Part shown: one piece after another, positions 41,727 to 49,057 of the stretch
Layout: each line of letters begins with the position of its first letter
Numbering within the stretch: position 1 is the first letter of the stretch
Origin: Mariniflexile sp. TRM1-10
GTDB lineage: Bacteria; Bacteroidota; Bacteroidia; Flavobacteriales; Flavobacteriaceae
NCBI RefSeq assembly: GCF_003425985.1
Contig: NZ_CP022985.1
Location: 347,501-411,500 of the forward strand
Direction of reading: 5' to 3'
Length of the DNA: 64,000 bases
The notes under the pieces: model-generated
What the model was told of the DNA's origin: nothing
Databases searched by the model: none
What the model saw: the letters and a program-made list of their open reading frames with translations, nothing else
Program-made: the position numbers and the translations under genes

Positions 41727-43553
41727 ATGAATCAGTTTTTAAATATCCTAAAGTATGCCAAACCTTATAAAAAGTATGCTCTAGGACACATAGCTTCAAA
41801 CATATTATATGCTTTATTTGGCGCGTTATCGTTTGTTGCTTTAATACCCATGCTCGATATTTTATTTGAAAAAAATCAAATAAAACCAACAGTTAAACCC
41901 ATTTACGAAGGACTATCTTCTTTAAAAGATTATTATAAGGACTATCTCGCATACCAAGTAAATTTATATGCTGAAGACGACCCACAAAAAGCATTGTTTC
42001 TGGTTGTTAGCTTAATCATCATCTTATTTCTTTTAAAAAATGTTTTTGGGTATTTGGCTAATTACTTCATGGTTTTTTTAAGGAATGGTGTAGTACGTGA
42101 TTTAAGAAACAAGGTTTACAAAAAAACAGTAGAGCTGCCGCTTTCATTCTTTTCTGAACAAAGAAAAGGCGATATCATGTCGCGTATCACTGGAGATATA
42201 TCAACACTCCAATACTCGATGCTACCTGTTTTAGAACTTATTGCTAGAGAACCTCTTACCATTATTTTCACCATAATTATGATGATGATAATAAGTTTAA
42301 AACTGACCATATTCGTGTTTATATTTATTCCTTTATCTGGCATTATAATTTCTAGGATTGGCAAAAGTTTAAAACGAAAATCCGATCGTGTTCAAAAAGA
42401 ACAAGGCGTTATTTTATCTATTATAGAAGAAACGTTAACAGGGTTACGCATTATAAAAGGTTTTAATGCCGAACATAAATTTGACGCTAAATTTCAAGAA
42501 TCTTCAACCCGTTCGTACAATTTTTCAAATAAATTATTTAACAGACAAAATTTAGCTTCCCCAACAAGCGAGTTTTTGGGTATTTTAGTTATTTCTGTTT
42601 TATTGTGGTATGGTGGGCAATTGGTGCTTGTAGACAACTCACTCGATGGCAGTTCATTTATTGCGTATATGGGGTTGGCATACAATATTATGGTACCTGC
42701 AAAAGCCATATCAAGAGGCGTTTATAATGTTAAACAAGGCAATGCCGCCGCTGAGCGTATTCAAGAAATTATAGACACCCCAAACCCATTAAAAGACAAA
42801 GAAAACGCCATTACAAAAACAGGGTTCGATTCTGAAATTGTATTTAACAACATTTCTTTTAAATATGAAAACGACTATGTTTTAAAAGATTTCTCATTAA
42901 CCATTCCTAAGGGAAAAACAGTGGCATTGGTTGGGCAATCTGGAAGTGGAAAATCGACCATAGCCAACTTAATTACCCGTTTTTATGATGTGAACAAAGG
43001 AAGCATTTTAATTGATGGTATTGATATTCGAGAGTTTTCAACGAAATCTTTAAGACAACAATTGGGCATTGTTACGCAAGATGCTATTTTATTTAACGAT
43101 AGCATTAAAAACAATTTGAAACTTGGAAAAGACAATGCGAGCGACGACGAAGTTATTGAAGCCCTAAAAATTGCCAATGCGTGGGAATTTGTTAAAGAAT
43201 TGCCTCATGGTATCGAAACTAATATTGGGGATTCTGGAAATAAATTATCTGGTGGACAAAAGCAGCGTCTAAGTATTGCACGTGCCGTTTTAAAAAGCCC
43301 ACCAATTATGGTTTTGGATGAAGCCACTTCGGCGCTCGATACCGAAAGCGAACGCTTAGTACAAGTAGCCTTAGAAAATATGATGAAGAACAGAACCTCC
43401 ATTGTTATAGCCCACAGACTATCAACCATACAAAATGCCGATGAAATTGTGGTTCTAAACAAAGGTGAAATTGTAGAAAAAGGTAAGCATTTAGAGCTTA
43501 TTGCCAAAAAAGGTGTTTACCAAAAACTTGTTGAAATGCAAAGTTTTGACTGA
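41727..43553 (+). CDS. ABC exporter, MsbA-like permease-ATPase
   Basis: The 608-residue product has six membrane helices in about residues 15-335 and an ATPase domain with Walker A GQSGSGKST (about 395), Q-loop VTQDAILFND, signature LSGGQKQR, Walker B PIMVLDEATSALD and H-loop AHRLSTIQ. Unlike the 20614 exporter, all catalytic motifs are textbook. The family flips lipid A or other lipids across the inner membrane using ATP. It stands alone and is followed by a strong terminator. Confidence 0.93.
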   Translation: MNQFLNILKYAKPYKKYALGHIASNILYALFGALSFVALIPMLDILFEKNQIKPTVKPIYEGLSSLKDYYKDYLAYQVNLYAEDDPQKALFLVVSLIIILFLLKNVFGYLANYFMVFLRNGVVRDLRNKVYKKTVELPLSFFSEQRKGDIMSRITGDISTLQYSMLPVLELIAREPLTIIFTIIMMMIISLKLTIFVFIFIPLSGIIISRIGKSLKRKSDRVQKEQGVILSIIEETLTGLRIIKGFNAEHKFDAKFQESSTRSYNFSNKLFNRQNLASPTSEFLGILVISVLLWYGGQLVLVDNSLDGSSFIAYMGLAYNIMVPAKAISRGVYNVKQGNAAAERIQEIIDTPNPLKDKENAITKTGFDSEIVFNNISFKYENDYVLKDFSLTIPKGKTVALVGQSGSGKSTIANLITRFYDVNKGSILIDGIDIREFSTKSLRQQLGIVTQDAILFNDSIKNNLKLGKDNASDDEVIEALKIANAWEFVKELPHGIETNIGDSGNKLSGGQKQRLSIARAVLKSPPIMVLDEATSALDTESERLVQVALENMMKNRTSIVIAHRLSTIQNADEIVVLNKGEIVEKGKHLELIAKKGVYQKLVEMQSFD

Positions 43554-43567
43554 GAGACTGTCTAAAC
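43553..43567 (+). repeat. Solo terminal arm AGAGACTGTCTAAAC
   Basis: It starts within the exporter stop codon (TGA) and matches the arm that follows the thioesterase stop at 6355 and, less exactly, the ends of the 14387-14518 element. Confidence 0.4.
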
Positions 43568-43585
43568 ACTAAAGTTTATAAAATT

Positions 43586-43623
43586 AAAAAAGGATAGAGA
43601 TTTGGGGGCTTCTATCCTTTTTT
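43586..43623 (+). terminator. Terminator after MsbA-like gene
   Basis: AAAAAAGGATAGA (43586-43598) pairs perfectly with TCTATCCTTTTTT (43611-43623), giving a 13-bp stem, a 12-nt loop and a T run. The rest of 43624-43852 is AT-rich with no recognisable gene. Confidence 0.85.
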
Positions 43624-43859
43624 GTTGTTTTTGATAGACTTGGGAACGACTAACAACATAAATAGGTTTCTGAAGCAAACTTAAACCAAAAAAACATACT
43701 ACACAAGAAAAAAAGCATTTAATCGTGTTTATAATGCATTTCGTCGATTATTTTGTTTTTAAACTACTGATTTTTAACACATTAAATAAATGCCAAAAAT
43801 TTAAAAATTCCGTTTTAAACTTTTAGTAAATTTATAAGTCTAATAACTAAAGTATTTTT

Positions 43860-44402
43860 GTGATTGACGAAGCACAATTAGTAGATCAATTAAAATCTGA
43901 AACCCATAAAGAACAAGCCTTTAGAACGTTAATAACGTTATATAAAGAACGACTATATTGGCACATACGGAATATTGTAAAATCTCATGACGATTCCGAC
44001 GATGTGCTTCAAAACACTTTTATTAAAATTTATAAAAATATTCATAACTTTAAAGGAGACAGTAAATTGTTTTCTTGGATGTACCGCATTGCAACAAATG
44101 AGTCCATTACATTTATTAACCAAAATGCAAAAAAACTACAAATAACCAGTGAAGAAGCTCAATCATCGGCAATCAACAAACTAACATCAGATGTTTATTT
44201 TGAAGGCGATGCTATTCAGCTTCAACTACAAAAGGCTATTGCCACATTGCCAAGAAAGCAACAATTAGTATTTAACATGAAATATTTTCAGGATTTAAAA
44301 TATTCAGAAATATCAGATATATTGGAAACAAGTGAAGGAGCTTTAAAGACTTCTTATCATATAGCCGTAAAAAAAATTGAAACTTATTTAGCTCAAAATT
44401 AA
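43860..44402 (+). CDS. ECF sigma factor (module 1)
   Basis: The 180-residue product has region 2 (LYWHIRNIVKSHDDSDDVLQ, NTFIKIYKNIHNFKGDSKLF, SWMYRIATNESITF) and region 4 (LPRKQQLVFNMKYFQDLKYS, DILETSEGALKTSYHIAVKK). The only start compatible with the full region 2 is GTG at 43860. That G is also the last base of TATTTTTG (43853-43860), a perfect -7 box, so either this is not the promoter or initiation is non-canonical. It is followed by a one-helix protein and a CpxP-like sensor. Confidence 0.9.
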   Translation: MIDEAQLVDQLKSETHKEQAFRTLITLYKERLYWHIRNIVKSHDDSDDVLQNTFIKIYKNIHNFKGDSKLFSWMYRIATNESITFINQNAKKLQITSEEAQSSAINKLTSDVYFEGDAIQLQLQKAIATLPRKQQLVFNMKYFQDLKYSEISDILETSEGALKTSYHIAVKKIETYLAQN

Positions 44403-44435
44403 ACTATTACTAAAATATGGAGTCTTATTAATACA

Positions 44436-44525
44436 ATGAAATCGCCATGATTCAGAAACATAAGCTCCAATAAAGATTAAAGCGATGCCATATGACCTTT
44501 AAAAAACAACATATACCTACATATG
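44436..44525 (+). promoter_or_regulatory. Recurrent 5' leader with upstream mini-ORFs (copy B)
   Basis: ATGAAATCGCCATGATT at 44436 is identical to copy A at 437 and lies at the identical 87-nt distance from the start codon; the final block ends in CCTACATATG. MKSP-stop is retained and overlaps the ATG of a second mini-ORF that here ends early (MIQKHKLQ-stop). The overall resemblance to copy A in front of a functionally unrelated gene indicates a reused leader rather than chance. Confidence 0.5.
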
Positions 44526-45026
44526 AAAAAGAATAAAATGCATAATAATATAAATAATACCGGATTTAAAGTTCCTCAAGATTACTTTGCGTCCCTTGAA
44601 GATACTATTTTAAGCGAGGTAAAACTCAAGGAAAGATTATCTGATCCTGGTTATAAAACACCCGTTAATTATTTCGATTCGTTAGAAGACAAAATAATGA
44701 ATGCGGTTCAACCACAAAAAGAAATTAAAGTAGTCAAATTATTTACATGGCGTAAAGTGTCTTATGTCGCTGCTATAGCTGCTTGCCTCATTTTAATGGT
44801 TAATATTTTCTTTAATAACACTAAAGATGTTACCATTGAGAATATAGAAACGGCAAGTATTGAAAACTACATCTTAAACGAAGATTTAGAAACAGATGAA
44901 TTTGCATCTCTTTTTACTAAAGAAGACTTATCAGAAGTTCGTTTAATTACTGATGATTACAGCTCAGAAACATTAGATAATTTTATATTTGACAACCTAG
45001 ATATTGAAGATATTATCACAAAATAA
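44523..45026 (+). CDS. One-helix protein, probable anti-sigma factor (module 1)
   Basis: The 167-residue product has a cytoplasmic N-terminus with a duplicated motif, GFKVPQDYFASLEDTILSEV and GYKTPVNYFDSLEDKIMNAV (about residues 13-33 and 44-64), one membrane helix (about 80-98, AAIAACLILMVNIFF) and an acidic periplasmic tail. Position right after an ECF sigma gene and before a CpxP-like gene, plus topology, make it the likely anti-sigma factor; there is no recognised family motif. The duplicated helices are good candidates for sigma binding. Confidence 0.7.
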   Translation: MKKNKMHNNINNTGFKVPQDYFASLEDTILSEVKLKERLSDPGYKTPVNYFDSLEDKIMNAVQPQKEIKVVKLFTWRKVSYVAAIAACLILMVNIFFNNTKDVTIENIETASIENYILNEDLETDEFASLFTKEDLSEVRLITDDYSSETLDNFIFDNLDIEDIITK

Positions 45027-45036
45027 ACACAAACAG

Positions 45037-45462
45037 ATGAAAACACTTATAAGCATCGTATTCATATTAAGTTTTTCGCTAATAACCGTTGCGCAGTCTA
45101 ATAGAGATAAGATTAAGACTTTAAAAATTGCGTATATAACCGAAAAATTGAATTTAAGCGAAAAGGAAGCCCAAAAATTCTGGCCTATTTACAATAATTT
45201 TGAAGAAGAAAATTCAAGATTGAGAAAAGAAGCTTATGAAGCTAGAAAAAAATTAAATTTTGAAACCATTACCGAAGAAGAGGCAAAACAAATTTTAAAG
45301 GAATGGCGTTTAAACGACAATAAAAGGCAAGAACTTGAAAATGAATATATAAACAACTTAACTAAGGTCATTTCAGCAAAAAAAACTATTCTCCTACATA
45401 GAATTGAAGACGACTTTAAAAGAAAAATGTTTGAAGAGTATAAAAAAAGAAAACACCATTGA
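45037..45462 (+). CDS. Periplasmic CpxP/Spy-like sensor (module 1)
   Basis: Start at 45037 (MKTLISIVFILSFSLITVAQ) gives a clean signal peptide; an earlier in-frame ATG at 45004 would lie in the preceding gene. The 141-residue product is all helical with KLNLSEKEAQKFWPIYNNFE, the LTxxQ-like region of CpxP/Spy/CnrX proteins, and a basic C-terminus (KRKHH). Such proteins bind metals or unfolded proteins in the periplasm and relieve anti-sigma inhibition. Gap of 10 nt from the anti-sigma gene. Confidence 0.78.
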   Translation: MKTLISIVFILSFSLITVAQSNRDKIKTLKIAYITEKLNLSEKEAQKFWPIYNNFEEENSRLRKEAYEARKKLNFETITEEEAKQILKEWRLNDNKRQELENEYINNLTKVISAKKTILLHRIEDDFKRKMFEEYKKRKHH

Positions 45463-45544
45463 TAAGATTCCGACCCGACTACACCCAACCTGACAGATAA
45501 AGCAAGAGATGTTGTCTTCTAAAAAATCCTTTAAATTTTAAATT

Positions 45545-45740
45545 TGTCAGACTGAACTTGTCGAAGCCCTAATTACCAACATTGTTGATTATCTGTCATT
45601 GTTCATTCGTTGATTTGACTATCTACTAGTAGCTATTTGTATTGCTAATCGTTAATTGCAAATTGTTAATTGTTAATTGATCATGTCAGACAGAGCTTGT
45701 CGAAGTCCATTACTGCCACTTCTTTCAGATAGCTTCGACA
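45545..45740. repeat. Cluster of TTCGACAAGCTCA-family palindromes
   Basis: Arms TGTCAGACTGAACTTGTCGA (45546-45565), TGTCAGACAGAGCTTGTCGA (45684-45703) and CTTCGACAAACTATCA lie in the 45463-45780 gap together with a run of TTAATTG repeats (about 45650-45680). No gene is visible in this interval; it separates two convergent transcription units, where a hairpin could serve as terminator. Confidence 0.65.
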
Positions 45741-45780
45741 AACTATCAATATAACATAGAACTAGACTTTTTAGCCTCTT

Positions 45781-46830
45781 TTATTCTCTAAAATTAAGCT
45801 TAGAAATTCGCCCTGCCCCCGCAGCATAAGCAATACTATCATTTAAAAAGCGAATGGTATAAAACCCTTCATCGCTTAAGTGTTTCCATGAATTTCCAGA
45901 ATCATTACTATAATCAATACCTTTAAAACCAATAGCAACAAGCTCCTTTCCTGCCCTATTTGGTATGTATTGCACACAACTTCTATAACCTGGGTTTTGG
46001 TTTTGCGCCACCACTTGCCATGTTTTGCCTCCATCGACAGTCTTTATTTTATTAGCCATATTGTCTTCAGGCTTAGTGTAATCACCACCCATGGCAAAAC
46101 CGTTTAAATCATCATAAAAATCGATGGAATAGATGCCCGTCGTTTCTAAACCTTGTACAATGGGCGTGCTAAACACTTCCCAAGTGTTGCCTTTATCTGG
46201 CGAATATAAGATGCTGCTTACTTTACCACCGGTTGCCACCCATGTATGGTTACCAACTATAGCAATATTGGTATTACTGGCAGCAAAAGCGGCTTCGCCT
46301 TCTTTAGCTTTTGGCAACTTATCGCAAGAAAGCTTCTTCCAAGTTTCTCCCCCATTTCTTGTAATAATAATGCTCATACAATCATCGGTAGGATCGCCAA
46401 TAGCAATGCCCTCTTGGTCATTCCAAAATTTCATAGCATCGTAAAACGCTTTTGGGTGGTCTTCTTTATAAACTATTTCCATCTGTCCAGAATCACCTGT
46501 TTTATATAAAACAGCAGGACTTTCAATACTTATCATAAAAAAATCGGTTGCTGTATGTGCCACGGCTCTAAATTGCAGATCTAAACTATCAAACGCTTGC
46601 TTTGAAATTGTCCAACTCGATTTCAATGGGTTATAAAGTCCAAAAGCACCAGTATTGGCAGCAAAAGCTAAACTGTTATCATCTAATATTTCAATAGCTC
46701 GAATACTTAATAACGAATCTTGTAAAATAGTTTCTATGTCTACTTTACTAAAGTTTCCAATGCTTTCTTTTTTCTTTCCGTTACACGAAAATAAAACGAC
46801 AGCTATCAATACAAATACAATACGCTTCAT
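45781..46830 (-). CDS. YCF48/BNR beta-propeller lipoprotein
   Basis: The 349-residue product has a lipoprotein signal (VLFSC, Cys about residue 16) and propeller blades marked by BNR-type Asp boxes: TRNGGETWKKL, SPDKGNTWEVF, TVDGGKTWQVV and SNDSGNSWKHL, each followed by a strand-turn-strand. YCF48-like propellers assist photosystem assembly in cyanobacteria; in Bacteroidota they are cell-surface proteins of unknown role. It lies between the two sigma modules but is transcribed alone, on the minus strand. Confidence 0.85.
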   Translation of the reverse strand: MKRIVFVLIAVVLFSCNGKKKESIGNFSKVDIETILQDSLLSIRAIEILDDNSLAFAANTGAFGLYNPLKSSWTISKQAFDSLDLQFRAVAHTATDFFMISIESPAVLYKTGDSGQMEIVYKEDHPKAFYDAMKFWNDQEGIAIGDPTDDCMSIIITRNGGETWKKLSCDKLPKAKEGEAAFAASNTNIAIVGNHTWVATGGKVSSILYSPDKGNTWEVFSTPIVQGLETTGIYSIDFYDDLNGFAMGGDYTKPEDNMANKIKTVDGGKTWQVVAQNQNPGYRSCVQYIPNRAGKELVAIGFKGIDYSNDSGNSWKHLSDEGFYTIRFLNDSIAYAAGAGRISKLNFRE

Positions 46831-46855
46831 AAATTATAAATTTCCATAAAAGTAG

Positions 46856-46886
46856 AAAAGCTTCATGAACTTATCATGAAGCTTTT
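46856..46886. terminator. Hairpin upstream of the beta-propeller gene
   Basis: AAAAGCTTCATGA and TCATGAAGCTTTT form a perfect 13-bp stem with a 5-nt loop, followed by T-rich sequence on the minus strand. It lies downstream of the small lipoprotein ORF at 47080-47181 and probably terminates its transcript. Confidence 0.65.
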
Positions 46887-46928
46887 AATAAAACATATAT
46901 CAGTACATGACAAAAATTGAAGAATGTC

Positions 46929-47012
46929 ACATTGAACTTGTCAAAGTATGAACTTGTCGAAGCCAGATAAATAAAGAAGAGGTAGAGAATGACTTCGACA
47001 AGTCAGTCTGAC
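46929..47012. repeat. TTCGACAAGCTCA-family palindrome
   Basis: Arms TCACATTGAACTTGTCAAAG and CTTCGACAAGTCAGTCTGAC are inverted partners of the dispersed family, with an additional half-arm (TGAACTTGTCGAAGCC) inside; the remainder of 46887-47079 shows no gene. Confidence 0.6.
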
Positions 47013-47079
47013 ACCGTATGGTTTAAATTGGCTTTGTAGAACATAGTTTGTCAAGCTGAAAAATGGTGTAAAAAGCCAG

Positions 47080-47181
47080 TCATAAGTATTGTTTTGAAAA
47101 GGAATCATCTCCACTTGAACAAGCTATAAAAACTGCAACTACAAGCATTGGAAACATTAAAAGTTTTTGTGGGTGCTTCAT
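47080..47181 (-). CDS. Short lipoprotein-like ORF (33 residues)
   Basis: The minus-strand ORF reads MKHPQKLLMFPMLVVAVFIA then CSSGDDSFSKQYL, an ideal lipoprotein signal with the Cys at residue 21 and the SSGDD exit motif seen in the cytochrome-like lipoprotein at 14009. There is almost no mature protein, so it is either a genuine lipopeptide or the N-terminal stub of a truncated gene. A downstream hairpin exists at 46856-46886. Between 47182 and 47440 I see only AT-rich DNA. Confidence 0.45.
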   Translation of the reverse strand: MKHPQKLLMFPMLVVAVFIACSSGDDSFSKQYL

Positions 47182-47444
47182 GGTTTATCTTTTTGTTTTT
47201 TTTCTAATCTTCATTTCTTGCTTGGCCGATCCTTCCTCATCATGCTGATTTCACAATGAGTTCTGAATATATATAATATTTAATATTAACAATAGTATTG
47301 TCAATAAAGCGAGGCAAATTTTACAGACTTTTATTTTACAGATCATTCTTTTTTTGTTCATGCTTTTTTTTTGAGGTATGATTTTTTAGATGCACTTATT
47401 TTAAAAAACTTGTGCAGTATTTTATTTTTTTTCAAAAAAAAAAA

Positions 47445-47463
47445 GCTCTCACTATTTGAGAGC
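47445..47463 (-). terminator. Terminator of sigma module 2
   Basis: GCTCTCA and TGAGAGC pair around CTATT; on the minus strand the stem is followed by eleven T. It lies 20 nt past the end of the CpxP/Spy-like gene. Confidence 0.85.
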
Positions 47464-47482
47464 CTATGATTAGGATATAAAA

Positions 47483-47989
47483 TTACAGAGGTGGCGGTGG
47501 CGGGAAACGACCATCTTCTCTCCGGTGAGGTGGTGGTCCGTGCTCTCTTCTTCCTGCTTTGTGCAAGGCTTCATTAATTATTTCTTTAAAGATTTCCTTT
47601 TGTTTGTCATTACAGATTTCTTGGATCTTTTTAAAATGGTAATAGGTCGCCACATCTCTCATTTTTTCTTTTTCACCTATTAAAGTCGTAATAGAATCAA
47701 CATAATTTTCGTCGATAGCTGAATTGGAGATGCTATTAAAAAGAGCATCTTTCAATTCCTTTTTATCATTGCGGATTCTCATCATTTTATGGTGATGTTC
47801 TCTGTTTAATAATTCTATTTTCTGCATTTGTTCACTGTCAAACTCCAATTGTTCTATAACAAAATCCATTGGGTTTTTGGGTCTGCTTTCTTTTTCCGTA
47901 TCAGGTTTCCCTATATAATTATACAAGAAAAAGCCATTGACACCAATCAAAAAGAAAAGTAAAATATATAGAACTGCATTTTTCTTCAT
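47483..47989 (-). CDS. Periplasmic Spy/CnrX-like sensor (module 2)
   Basis: The 168-residue product has an N-terminal anchor (residues 5-24) and a helical periplasmic domain with FVIEQLEFDSEQMQKIELLN (LTxxQ-like) and a His-rich helix LNREHHHKMMRIR. The C-terminus is Arg/His/Pro-rich (GPPPHRREDGRFPPPPPL). The histidines suggest metal sensing, as in CnrX, or chaperone activity as in Spy. It lies 2 nt after the putative anti-sigma gene and ends the operon. Confidence 0.78.
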   Translation of the reverse strand: MKKNAVLYILLFFLIGVNGFFLYNYIGKPDTEKESRPKNPMDFVIEQLEFDSEQMQKIELLNREHHHKMMRIRNDKKELKDALFNSISNSAIDENYVDSITTLIGEKEKMRDVATYYHFKKIQEICNDKQKEIFKEIINEALHKAGRREHGPPPHRREDGRFPPPPPL

Positions 47990-47991
47990 AA

Positions 47992-48315
47992 CTAATTCAT
48001 TAAAGAGTTTCCATCTTCAACAGATAACCCATAAGCATCGGCAAAATTGCTAATATTTTCATGGTAATCATCCGTTCTTAAGTCATCCGTTTTTAATTGT
48101 GTAAAGGCAAATACATTCAAAATAATCACACAAACCAAAGCTGCCAATTGCAATCGGGGCGAAAACCAAAACCATTCGTGTTGCTCTTCTTTTTCAGCAA
48201 ACAAGCGCCGCATGGTTTTATCTTTAAAAAAGGGAGGCGCCTTTACTTTTTCAATGGCATCTATGGCCTTAAAAGCATCCTCAATTTTGTTTTGTATGTT
48301 TCTATTTGTTTCCAT
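47992..48315 (-). CDS. One-helix protein, probable anti-sigma factor (module 2)
   Basis: The 107-residue product has a cytoplasmic N-terminus (IQNKIEDAFKAIDAIEKV and PPFFKDKTMRRLF), one membrane helix (about 57-75, LQLAALVCVIILNVFAF) and a short acidic periplasmic tail. Position between an ECF sigma gene and a periplasmic sensor gene is the CnrY position. The motif PPFFKDK resembles the PQDYF/PVNYF repeats of the module 1 protein, suggesting a shared sigma-binding element. Confidence 0.68.
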   Translation of the reverse strand: METNRNIQNKIEDAFKAIDAIEKVKAPPFFKDKTMRRLFAEKEEQHEWFWFSPRLQLAALVCVIILNVFAFTQLKTDDLRTDDYHENISNFADAYGLSVEDGNSLMN

Positions 48316-48353
48316 TATAATGATTTAGATACAATTTCTTTTAAAAACTTGCG

Positions 48354-48932
48354 TTAGTTGTCTTCTTTATAAAAATTTTCCAATAATTGTTGTAAATTCT
48401 TTTTAGCGCGAAATAATAATGATTCAATTGAAGGTACGCTTTTATTGGTTATCTCACTGATGTCCTTATAGCTCATCCCTTCAACTTTATTCAAAGTAAA
48501 AACTACTTTTTGAGCTTCGGGCAATTGATTGATCGCCCTAAAAAGGGTTTCACTTTTCTCTTTATTTTCCAAAATAATTCCTGGATGGTTCATTTCCGTG
48601 AAATATGGCGTCTTATCTAAAGGAATGTCATTTCCAAATAACGATTGCAAAAATGCAAATCGCTTTTTAGCATTTCTCTTTCTTATAAACTCCAAACATT
48701 TATTAGTGGCGATTCTGTATATCCAAGTCGACAGTTTAGAATCGCCTTTAAACTTTTTAATGGAATTGAATACCTCAACAAAAACCTCTTGCGCAATATC
48801 TTCGGCGTCCTCTTTATTGGGCACAAACGAGATACACGTACTAAATACCTTTTGCTGAAAATCGTCAATCAACTTGCTATAAGCAGGCTGCTCTCCATTT
48901 TTAAGTTCCTTAATAAATCTTTTCTCTTCCAA
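48354..48932 (-). CDS. ECF sigma factor (module 2)
   Basis: The 192-residue product shows region 2 (EDAEDIAQEVFVEVFNSIKK, KGDSKLSTWIYRIATNKCLE) and region 4 (LPEAQKVVFTLNKVEGMSYK, DISEITNKSVPSIESLLFRA). It is more similar in layout to the module 1 sigma than to the FecI-like protein at 9835. It leads a three-gene minus-strand operon (gaps 38 and 2 nt). Confidence 0.92.
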   Translation of the reverse strand: MEEKRFIKELKNGEQPAYSKLIDDFQQKVFSTCISFVPNKEDAEDIAQEVFVEVFNSIKKFKGDSKLSTWIYRIATNKCLEFIRKRNAKKRFAFLQSLFGNDIPLDKTPYFTEMNHPGIILENKEKSETLFRAINQLPEAQKVVFTLNKVEGMSYKDISEITNKSVPSIESLLFRAKKNLQQLLENFYKEDN

Positions 48933-49031
48933 AAACGACGTATAATAGCCGCAAAATAATAAAATTAGTCATCAAGTCCGTTACCCTTTTTCTTAGAAAT
49001 GAAAAGTTCAAACAAGTTCACAAATTAAACG

Positions 49032-49039
49032 TAACTTTG
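49032..49039 (+). promoter_or_regulatory. Promoter -7 box for RsmB-like gene
   Basis: TAACTTTG is an exact TAnnTTTG match 18 nt before the ATG at 49058. It overlaps the upstream in-frame ATG at 49037, ruling that one out as a start. Confidence 0.6.
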
Positions 49040-49057
49040 CAGCTTTATTTAAACACC

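Noticed and set aside
45650..45680. TTAATTG repeats as a replication or partition site
   Set aside because: The units are few, irregular and AT-rich in an AT-rich gap; no DnaA boxes or partition genes accompany them.
48097..48357. Plus-strand ORF across the module 2 anti-sigma gene
   Set aside because: It is antisense to two genes in a coherent operon and shows no recognisable protein features.
49037..49057. Earlier start of the RsmB-like gene
   Set aside because: The ATG at 49037 lies inside a perfect -7 box (49032-49039), so it would not be in the mRNA.
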